DNA from: Nectonema munidae
Taxonomy: Eukaryota; Nematomorpha; Nectonematoida; Nectonematidae
DNA length: 64,000 nt
Direction: 5' to 3'
NCBI GenBank assembly: GCA_030549495.1
Contig: JAUIRK010000936.1
Coordinates: 62,001 to 126,000 of the forward strand
Both the position numbers and the translations under genes were made by a program. Positions within the stretch are counted from its first letter, which is position 1; each line of letters opens with the position of its first letter. Below the pieces are notes generated by a model. The model saw nothing but the letters and a program-made list of their open reading frames with translations. It was not told the DNA's origin and made no database searches. Shown here in pieces: positions 55,865 to 64,000 of this stretch.

Positions 55865-56440
55865 TTGAATTATAACTATAAAATGTAGTAAAAAGCAAAG
55901 ATTTGACATTTTAAATTTAAAATAAACTTAGTCACAAATAAATCTAAAAAAATTTGTTTGTGATAAAAAAAACTATATCAAAAGCATTATTTCTGTAGAT
56001 AGAATATAAGTTTAAAATATTTACCATGATTAGTTTTTTATCAATGTTATTCAAGGATCTATATATGAATATTCACCTATATTTTCTTTCATTTTAGATA
56101 AAAAAAAAGTTAAATAATTTATCTAAACTAATAAAAAATGATTATAAAAATAATTTCAATATTTTTGAAGAAAAATTTTTGAAAAATAAACACACTAGAA
56201 ATTTTACCTTTATAAGAAGTTTAGTCTCAATCCATCTGTATGTAAAAAATTTATATTTTCTCATGTGAAAAATACCTATCAAAAGCATTCTTTCTGTAGA
56301 TAGAATACTATAAGTTTCAAATAACATTAATGTTTACTTTTTATTTTATCTCAATCTGTGAGATATATTGCGACTAATGGCATAGTCTTTTTAAATTAAA
56401 AAATTAAATGCCGCAATTTACCGCCACCCTCGATACAACG
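55865..56440. other. Stretch without a recognised gene
   Basis: AT-rich. It contains a repeated block (ctatcaaaagcattmtttctgtagatagaatay) at about 55975-56010 and 56275-56310. Confidence 0.5.
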
Positions 56441-56449
56441 GCACATTTT

Positions 56450-56760
56450 GTTAGTACCAGAGATGGCCGTAAAACGAGAGCGCACTGTACTTATATTTGA
56501 AGAAAACGTCGAAACACCAGACAAGTTCCACTTTTTGATATTAGTATATGGAATATATCTGATCATGTGCTTGAAGATTTATCCCGTACAAACAATTTAT
56601 TAGAAGGATGGCATAATCATTTGCAATCTAGCATAATATTGTTTCATCCCAATATGTAGAAATTTATTGAAGTTTAAAAAAAGAACAAGCCTTAGTAAGC
56701 GTCACTGTTAATCAAAGGCTTGATTTAAATAGCAAACATTGAACAAGACTTTGAAAATCG
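56450..56760 (+). pseudogene. MULE transposase C-terminal fragment
   Basis: The + strand reads LFDISIWNISDHVLEDLSRT, NNLLEGWHNHLQSSIILFHP and, past a stop and a frame change, KFIEV...KKEQALVSV. The RTNNxxEGWHxxxQSxxxxxHPxxWKFLxxLKxEQ order is the conserved end of FLYWCH-associated MULE transposases of animals. The DDE core is absent. Confidence 0.7.
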
Positions 56761-56879
56761 TCATATGCTTGAATTTTAAAAAAATATTGCTTGTAATTTG
56801 AAATTATGAATTAATTTTTCAATAGTTTTTTTTCATTTGAAATAAATATTTACAATTCAAAAATCTATATGTTCATATC

Positions 56880-57000
56880 AAAAGATGTCGTGGTAGCCCC
56901 TGCTACCGTCCCCCCTGGACAAAATCCCTTCTCTCAAAATGAGAAAAAGGACAGAACCCCCTCTCTTTTAAACACAAAAATGTGATTTAAATATTAGAGT
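56880..57000. other. C-rich patch
   Basis: gtagcccctgctaccgtcccccctgg lies at 56893-56918. It contains a small inverted repeat (gtagc...gctac). Its origin is unclear. Confidence 0.35.
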
Positions 57001-57006
57001 TAGTAC

Positions 57007-57436
57007 TGGCGGATTTAAAGGGGGCGAATCGGCGTAAGACCCCTCCCCCCAAATTGCATTGCCAATTGCTTAAAAATTTTTCTTGATCTAATTCTTTTCG
57101 TAGAACTCAAATATTATGATGATTTCTGTAATTCGTTTTTTAGATTCAATCTTTCTCTAAAGTGAGAAACCCTAAAAAGTTTTTTATGTTTCAATCGTAG
57201 TTAAGTGTGACACTTTTTACTTTTATATTATCTAATTTTTTTTGTAAATTTATTATTTAAACACATCAAGTTTTACCACATCAATTCACTTCGCAGTTCA
57301 ATGAATGAAGATCGTTTTAATGCTCTCATTCTTCTTTTTGTTTTAAAAATTTTGATAAAGCTTAAATTTATATGCTTGAAATTTGTGTTCTAGTTTAGTA
57401 AAATCCACCCCCCTCTAATGCCAATTTCGCCATGAC
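57007..57436. mobile_element. MITE with TGGCG ends, ~430 bp
   Basis: The left end TGGCGGATTTAAAGGGGGCG (57007) and the right end, on the minus strand TGGCGAAATTGGCATTAG then AGGGGGG, share the TGGCG and G-run order. The inside has no coding sense. The superfamily is not clear. Confidence 0.5.
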
Positions 57437-57439
57437 ACA

Positions 57440-57810
57440 TGTGTGCAAAGAACCCGTTTCACTTTTTCTACAGCCGTAGAAGACATGCGTTTTGAAGATG
57501 AAGAAGTGGCAAGACACAGAAGATGGTAATGGACACAGCAATCGAAATGAGTCCTTTTTTTGTGAAATGCTTTTATTTTTATCTCATTCATCTTAAATAA
57601 ATTGTTTTTCAAGCATGCTGAATTAAGTGGCCAATGATATTCTTTTATAATGAAAATCAATAAAACATGTCCGATTGATTGATATATGACAGTTCATCTC
57701 CAAAAGAAATATTCTATGCAAATAATTATATAAAGTTTTTTACACATATATACCCATTTTCTGAGCTGAGTCCAAAAATGAAACCAGAATCTTCAATTTG
57801 GTTTAAAAAC
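57440..57810. other. Stretch without a recognised gene
   Basis: Nothing recognised. A short minus-strand open frame (57415-57660) has no family features that I can see. Confidence 0.4.
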
Positions 57811-57814
57811 TTAT

Positions 57815-58137
57815 AAATTATTAAAATTTCAAAAATATTTTTGTAGACATACATTTTGAAACATCTAATTGCGAAAATTGAGTGTTCAAATGAAACCAAC
57901 TTGATCGTTTAGTTATAATTTTAGCACTTAAAGGGGTTGAACACTTGCCACTTAGCACAATGTTTTCTTTGTCCTTTTTAATTGTGGTCACCGTTGAAGC
58001 AGAAAGATTGTAATGATTGGCTAAGTCACGGGGTTGTTCAGCCCGTTCACTTTTTTTTATATTTCCAACCTTGTTTCTAAATGCTTTTTGGCCGGTCCAC
58101 AAACACTTTTTCCACTGGCGTTTCGCTTACCAGCCAT
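57815..58137 (-). pseudogene. pogo/Tigger-type N-terminal DNA-binding fragment
   Basis: An ATG at 58137 begins MAGKRNASGKSVCG. After a frame change the reading is KSERAEQPRDLANHYNLSAS and TVTTIKKDKENIV. This is the CENP-B-type helix-turn-helix (xxDLAxxFNISxSTVSxIxKxKExI) of pogo-like transposases. The sequence after about 57950 loses similarity and no DDE domain follows. Confidence 0.65.
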
Positions 58138-58139
58138 TT

Positions 58140-58840
58140 TTAGAGGAGAAAAAAGGAGTTAATCCAAAATTTACTCAATAACAATTAAAAAAAAATAATA
58201 ACATAATTAAAAAAAAAGAAATTCATAAAAAACCATTTCTTTCTTATTTGATACTTACAATAACTTATCTAACAATTAGATTTGGGATTTTGCTTGTCAA
58301 TAGATGCAACGTACGACAGCATTTTACTCATATCTTCAGAAATTCGTTATTCGAAGCCTCTTATAACGGGGTATTATATGTATTTGATTTACACTTGCAA
58401 ATATTTTCAAAACTTAAGAGCGAAAATATTCTAGAAATGAAATTAGCATGGCTGATTTAATATGAAAACATATATTTTATGCAAGATTTGAAGGAATATT
58501 TAATTATATATATTTGTCATCAAAATTTTGATAGACGTTTTTTAAAAAGTAGTCATGATTAGCATGCCTAATGAATATTTATAAATAGTTTGAAATAAGT
58601 ATAAGAATAGAAAATGTTGAATTGTCAAATATAAAATTTAAAGCAAAGTTTCTTGGAATTTTTAATAAAATCAGCATAATGAAGATGCCTCGTTTCAAAA
58701 TGTATTGGAGTGAAAGTTTCAGAGTTCCGATAATTAGCGAAAATATGTTAAGGAATAGATTCTTCTAACTTTTAAGTAATCTACATTTTGAAGATAACTC
58801 CTTGATCATTACAAATCGGGGAGAAAAATAATATGACAGA
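58140..58840. other. Stretch without a recognised gene
   Basis: AT-rich. A broken reading at about 58670-58800 (FKMYWSESFRVP then SNLHFEDNS) could be a trace of a piggyBac-type transposase, but it is too short to call. Confidence 0.35.
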
Positions 58841-58853
58841 TAAGCTAAAGTCA

Positions 58854-58958
58854 AGATAGATAGATAGATTTATTTAATATAAACATATATAAATCAACAC
58901 ATTTCTTTTTAAACAATTTCTTCGTTTGGTGTTGGGGAGAGAAGAAGAAAAAAAAAAA
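58854..58958 (-). mobile_element. 5'-truncated retroelement end with 12-bp target duplication
   Basis: AAGCTAAAGTCA occurs at 58842-58853 and 58959-58970. Between them is about 105 bp whose minus strand ends in an ATCT repeat (TAAATCTATCTATCTATC), a usual LINE or LINE-mobilised SINE 3' tail. No coding is left. Confidence 0.75.
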
Positions 58959-59025
58959 AAGCTAAAGTCAACGCTTTTTAAATATGTTTAGAAAGCATTT
59001 TACGATGTATACTTTTATATATATA

Positions 59026-59064
59026 AGGTCTGGCATGTTGTCTCCGCAAGATCTTGCCAGACCT
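59026..59064. other. Inverted repeat, 10-bp arms
   Basis: AGGTCTGGCA (59026-59035) and TGCCAGACCT (59055-59064) are perfect inverted copies around a 19-base loop. It lies between the truncated retroelement and the large LINE. Function unknown. Confidence 0.7.
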
Positions 59065-59304
59065 CTGATATAATAAAATATTATTCTATATAGCTATTTT
59101 AATTTTTTGTTTATATATAAATAATATTTAAATTTATTCTTATTTAACAAAAGCTAACTGGTGTAGGTAGGTAGATTTCAAAGCACTTTCCACGTGTGCT
59201 GATATGCTCGCGTAAGCTTGAGAGTTGGTTAAGGAGGATGGAGATGTTGGTAGAGATAGGGAGGAGTTACCGATGTTATTCTAAAAATAGAAAGGAAAGG
59301 CAGA

Positions 59305-62300
59305 TTAGTTTGTTATAGGGTTATCAACGGTGGTGAGAGTTGTTTCAATGGTGTTAATGAGGGTTGCTAGGGATTTTAGTAGTGTTGGGTGTAGAAGATC
59401 TGAGAGTTTTGTTGAAGATCTATTAAGTAAAGAAAGGCAGCGAAATAAAACATCTTGGTGATGATAAGAGAAGATTTGACATGTGAAGATGAGATGGTAT
59501 GGCGTTTCTATTGTGTCGCATCCGAAACGGCAGTATGGATTTTCGCTTACTTTAATTCGGAAGAGATATTCTTTGCATGGGCAGTGGCCTGATAGCCAAC
59601 GAATGGTTGAACGAGGTGGTGTAAATTTTTTGTTTTTGAAAGTTGTGTGAATTGTGCTGATGTGTGGTAAAGAGGAGATTAGTGCATTTTGAGATGAAGA
59701 TATGAACATCTGCCATTCTTCTAGAGAGGATAAGTGAATGTGCGTTACAAAGGTTTTGAGAGGTAGGGAGTTGAGAGGGATGTGGGAGGTTAGGTGTAAG
59801 TTTGAGGTTAAGTAGTCTACGAGGGAGTTTTCTGCTATGTTTAGGTGAGCAGGGCACCAACATAGGTGTATGTGGAAATGTTTTGTAAGATTGATTAGGG
59901 AGGAGGCGAGTTGAAAGGAGGGAAAGGGGATGTTGTGTGATAGAGAGAGATCGTGTATTATGTTTTGTGCATCGGTATAGAGATGGATGGTAGTAAAGTG
60001 GGGAAGGAGGTGGTTAATGTTGTTAGTGATCGTAGTGCAGGAGTGTAAAAGGCTAAAGATCTCGCATTCGAAGATTGAGAGTAGAGGATTTAATCGGGAG
60101 CGATGGGTGTAAAAGGGGCGGGTGGAAGAGTCTTTGAAGAAGGCGTAAGCAAAGGAGTTACTTAGGGACTTCTTTGAGGCGTCTGTGAAGATACGTAGGG
60201 AGGTTGATGAAGAGGTAGAGCGAAGGTATGAAATTGATTGTTTTGCAAAAAAAATTGTTTTTGCATATAGATGTTTTGAACGGATTTTGTGCAGATGGAT
60301 GAGTTAAAAGAGATGGATGTATAGAGGGATGAACTAGGTAGTTAGCAATATTTGGTGCGTATTTTGCTAATAGATGAGAGTAGAAAAAATAGGATGTAGT
60401 ATTGCGGTGGGGTGTGATCGGGAGAAAGGGGGAAGTAAGTTGTTGTATGTCAAGATGAAGCGCTTAATAATAGTTTTTTTGAGTTAAAGTTGTAATGGTA
60501 GGGTGTTTGTTAGAATATCTAGGCATTGTGTGGAAGTAGTACGATATGCGTTGGTGATGCAAAGTAGGCAGAGACGGTATATCTTGATAAGAAAATGGAT
60601 GGTTGTGGGATGTTTTAAGGAGATGCCCCAGGAAAGAATTCCGTATTGAATTACTGGGAGGATTAAGAATGAGTATATGTATTTGGTGTGTTTGGGACAG
60701 AGGCCCCATTTATAAGAGATAGCGCTTTTAAGTGAAAAAAGGGTGACAGAGAATTTTTGGTATATTTTTTTAAAGTGTATTGAAAAGAGGTTTAGTCCTA
60801 GATATTTGATAGTCTTTGTAGCAGTTATAGAAGTAGAAATATTTAAATGAAGGGCTAAATGTTCTATGTGTCTACGTGTGTAGTGAATGAGGTTGGTTTT
60901 GCTGGAGTTAAAGAATATCTTATGTGTGTTTGCTCTTTCTTGTAGTCTTAGTTAGAGAAGAAATGAAGAGGATTTGGTGAGGTTTTCTTGTTGAGAGTTA
61001 CTGGTGAAGGTGAATAATATGTCGTCTGAAAAACATTGAGAGAAATCTGTGTTGGTGTGGATTAGATCGAGAAGCGGGTCTATGAGGACTAGCCAGAAGA
61101 TATCGGAAAGACATCCTCCTTGGGGAGTCGGGAGGGTTAGCTTATGGATGCAAAGGGAAGCGCGATGTCGGAAAATGAGGCAGCGGTTTGAAAGGTATGA
61201 GCTTATAAATTTGATGATGTAAGGAGGAAATGATTTGTGGGCAAGGTTTGTGATGATGGCAGGATGACAGGCTGAGTTTATATTTAGGAAGATTGTAGAA
61301 GAAATTTTTTTAGTAGTAAGGGAAGCGTCAAGGTAGGTGGTTAGACGAGATAGTGCTGTTTCCCTATTTTTGTTGGGAAGGTATGCAAATTGCGTGTGAT
61401 GGATGAGGTTACAAGATAGGATGTAGTGGACTAGAGGTTTGCGTATAATTTTTTGGAAAACTTTGGCTAGTATGGGTGGTAGTGTGATTTGTCACCAATT
61501 TTGAAAGAGGCTTGAATCTTTATTGGGTTTAGGAATGAGTATTAGTTTGCCTATTTTCCAAACGTTGGGGAAATGTGAATGAGTAAGGCATGCATTGAAA
61601 ATAAGGAGTAAATGTTTGTTTAAAATGTGTATTGATTTTTTAATATGTTTGGGTGAGATATGGTCGAAGCTAGATGAAGCATTTGCTTTAAGAGTGTTTA
61701 CTGCTATGTTTAATTCATTTAGTGTGATTGGAGGAAAAGTAAGGGTTTGGATGGAGTGAATGATGTTTTTAGAGTGTTCTCGAATTGTGTGGTGAAAGGG
61801 GAGATCAGAAGAGGGAGAGTCGGGGGGAAAGATTGTCGATAGAAATGGAGGGTTGTAGTGTGTTGTATGATCGGATGAGCAGGGAAGTATTGTTTCGGGG
61901 AGAATAGAAGGTTTTTTCTTTTTAGTTAGCCTATTGATGATGTTCCATGGGTTGTTTGAGTGTTGGCTGATGAATTTTACCCATGAGTTCTTTTTAGCTT
62001 GAAGTATTGCCTGTTTGTATTCTTTTTTAAGAGTAGAATGGATTGAGATGATTAAGGGAATAGGAGATTTTCGTAGGGTTTTGATAATTCGTTTTAGATT
62101 ATTTTTTATTGCATTCAACTCGGGTGTCCAGAAATAGGCATGTTTTCTTTTAGGAAATGGGTTGATAGGAGTGGAGGATAAGATGGAATGTGAGGCATGA
62201 TCATTGATGGATAGTGCAGCTTTATCGATGAATGTGGGAGAGGAGAGAGATGTTAATGTTGGGAGTGAATTGTTGAGGATGTTGAGATATGTAAGCCAGT

Positions 62301-63017
62301 GAGTAGTGTTCTTTTTTAAAGTGTTGTTATAGTTTTTGATGGTTGTAGTGTTTATGAGAAGTTGAAATGTTATGAAGGAGTAATCTGAAGCTGATGGGAT
62401 GTCCGAGATTGACCAATTAGATATTAGATTGAGAGTGTTTGAAGTGGTTATTGTGAGGTCAATGTGAGATGTGTATTCTTCGTTGTTACACGAGCGTTGG
62501 TATGTAGGGTTTTTAGAGTTCTCAGAGAGATATAGGTGTTCGAGCATAAGAAATTGATGACTTGTTGCCCTCGTGGATTTTCTTTGTGGTCCCAGATGTG
62601 TGATCGAGCGTTGCAATCGGTGGAGATAATTAAATGATATGTAGACGGGAGTGTGGATGTTGCAAGTGTTAGTGATTGGGAGAAATCAGAGGGGATGACT
62701 ATTGGGTTAGAGGGAGGATAGTAAAGGGTTGCGAAAAGAAGAGGGTGAGGTTTGGTGTGTACAAGAACAAAGTAAAAATTGTTGGAAGAGAATCGTGGTA
62801 ATGGTGTGTGGTGAACGGTTGATTTTATGAAGATGCATGCTGAATAAAAGGATAAAGGTGACGTGTGATATAGTAAGTAATTTGGTATATTAGAAGAGAG
62901 ATTTGCATATGGTTCGTTAATAAATATAACATCAAAGGAGTTTGAAATTAGAATGTTATATAGGTTTGTCCAAGCGGCATTAGAGTGGTTGAGGTTTATA
63001 TGAAGAAAATTTAGCAT
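59305..63017 (-). pseudogene. LINE ORF2: endonuclease, reverse transcriptase, RNase H; broken
   Basis: The start (63017) reads MLNFLHINLNHSNAAWTNLY then FDVIFINEPYA, an apurinic-type endonuclease. STDCNARSHIWDHKENPRGQ is its catalytic Asp/Asn block. A frameshift falls between about 62450 and 62610, after which HIDLTITTSNTLNLI...SDH-like sequence completes the domain. Reverse transcriptase: LILIPKPNKD (about 61530), then a TGA codon at 61492-61494 where CGA (Arg) is likely, FAYLPNKNRETA, LPTPQGGCLSDIFWLVLIDP and FSDDILFT (the catalytic pair, with Ser in the usual Ala place). RNase H: IFECEIFSLLHS, IHLYTDAQNIIHDL and HLCWCPAHLNIAENSLVDYL. The last part (59313-59700) has WLSGHCPCKEYLFRI and CRFGCDTIETPYHLIFTC. 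It ends at the stop at 59305-59307. Confidence 0.88.
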
Positions 63018-64000
63018 AGGACTTTGCTTATTAGAAGGTTGTGTTCATTTTGGATATGTTGTGCGTGTTGAATTTGGAATGCGCAATGTTTGGATGTAGC
63101 GTTGTGGTGATTGTGACAATTAAAGCATGAGAGTTTTGTGGAATCATTTTTGAAGATGTATTCCGATATAGAGTGGCCTCGATTTCCGCAATGATCGCAA
63201 TTTGGTGATGCAGCTTTGCATTTATTCGTTGAGTGATTGTGTTTTAGGCATTTCTGTCATTGGTGATGTAATGGTTTTGCTAAGGTTAGAGTGAGAATGT
63301 GATGGTCAAATATGAGTATAGGAGATTTAAGTAGGTGTTTAAAAATGTTAGGGTTGCTAGGTTCTAATATAGCACTATAAGAGAAGGTTCCTGTGTTACC
63401 AGCTTGGCGATTAAGGGTGCCAATATTTTTTAGGTTTAGATTTTCATTAGCAATGGTTGCAGAAAGAGAAGAAAATGGTGTGGTTATAGGTATGCTTCTG
63501 AGTAGGAAACGAGGTTTGAGGATAGGTAAATCTTCGGATTTAATTCCGTTGTTGTGAAGTGTTTGATGGTCTAGTGCTTTTTCTTCAGGTTTTGAAAATT
63601 GGAAATAAATAGTGACACTATTTGAGGACCGTGTGTTAGAGATGGTAAGTGTGTTTTTATTAGTTTCTAAGTTTTTAACTATTTTTTGTCGGAAGGCAGC
63701 TTTTTCGACTTTAGAGTCAGAGGAAGTAGGGGGCTATTTTTAGAGTAAGCTTGCTATTTAGGGATGACTTGGCCTTAGGTGGAGAGGGTTTTTGTTTATC
63801 CTGAATGTTGTTGGATAAGCTAGGTGTGGTTATGGAGGAGACTTGTGCGTATGTAGATAATGAGGGGCATGGTTGAGTATGTGGGTGGTGAGTATGTGAG
63901 AGTTGTTTAATTTTGTTGCAATGTGCAAGAGTTACTTCATATTTAAGATTATTAAGGATGGTGAAATCTTCTGCATTTAGAGAGGAATTTGCTATGAATT
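63011..64000 (-). pseudogene. LINE ORF1 (gag-like, zinc knuckles), partial
   Basis: The C-terminal part on the minus strand carries CCHC-like knuckles: QKCLKHNHSTNKC, CDHCGNRGHSISEY and CFNCHNHNATSKHC (about 63080-63260). In the first knuckle the first Cys codon appears as TGA. The upstream part (63300-63720) reads VTIYFQFSKPEEKALDHQTL in one frame with breaks. The N-terminal part is Ser/Pro/His-rich and continues beyond the window. The ORF ends in TAA at 63011-63013, overlapping the ORF2 start as ATGCTAA. Confidence 0.75.

Larger units (their letters stand above)
59160..64000 (-). mobile_element. Large LINE with RNase H (I/Loa/Tad-like), runs off the window
   Basis: On the minus strand the window holds part of ORF1 (64000 to 63011) and all of ORF2 (63017 to 59305), followed by about 145 bases of 3' sequence ending in a CTACCTACCTACACC-like repeat (about 59163-59177). 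ORF2 contains an endonuclease, a reverse transcriptase, an RNase H and a Cys/His motif at the end, a layout of the I-like LINE group. The + strand here is rich in G and T, so the coding strand is G-poor and A/C-rich, unlike the rest of the window. A few stops and at least one frameshift suggest a moderately young, inactive copy. Confidence 0.85.

Noticed and set aside
58670-58800. A fourth piggyBac trace
   Set aside because: Only two short blocks resemble the family and they are in different frames; this is too weak to call.

Overview
This is an AT-rich animal nuclear window, most likely from an arthropod. Evidence for this is one long spliced gene with many introns of 51-66 bp beside large introns full of transposons, a mixture of LINE, hAT, piggyBac, Tigger/pogo, Merlin, MULE and copia remnants, and no operon-like coding. 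A copepod (for example a sea louse) would fit, but that is only a guess from base composition and transposon mix.

The one clear host gene lies on the + strand from 18626 to 52770. Twenty-one exons can be joined with GT-AG introns and consistent phase, giving a reading frame of 1,692 codons. The C-terminal half is a KDM3/JHDM2-type (JMJD1 family) histone H3K9 demethylase. It has a Cys-rich region, the treble-clef zinc finger after the [15 protein letters not shown]-type motif, and a JmjC domain with the HxD...H iron triad intact. The N-terminal half is Ser/Asn-rich and has no domain I can name, but it carries two LDL(S/T)L motifs that resemble CtBP docking sites. Exons group in clusters (18.6-20.3, 23.6-27.8, 36.5-37.7, 43.2-43.8, 47.5-51.2 and 52.5 kb), and the introns between them hold most of the repeats.

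Left of the gene (1-18.6 kb) is a transposon field: a LINE tail split by a piggyBac, an inverted hAT with 8-bp flanking repeats, a 28-bp minisatellite, a broken copia-type LTR element (fossil) with 5-bp flanking repeats, and a decayed LINE split by a 5'-truncated RTE-type LINE. Inside the introns are a tRNA-derived SINE family, three tiny TTAA-flanked MITEs, hAT-type MITEs (one inserted in a larger repeat, with an empty-site paralogue in the same window), a ~38-bp tandem array, a Merlin, a LINE tail, a second piggyBac and a ~2.8-kb Tigger/pogo element. Right of the gene (53-64 kb) are an RTE tail, an unclassified element with inverted ends, a third piggyBac, a MULE tail, a pogo-type DNA-binding fragment, a truncated LINE with 12-bp flanking repeats, and a large LINE on the minus strand that runs off the window. 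That last LINE has a base composition unlike everything around it.

I found no CRISPR, no rRNA, no functional tRNA and no prokaryotic genes. The transposon protein fragments are mostly broken. The only gene that looks functional is the KDM3-like one.
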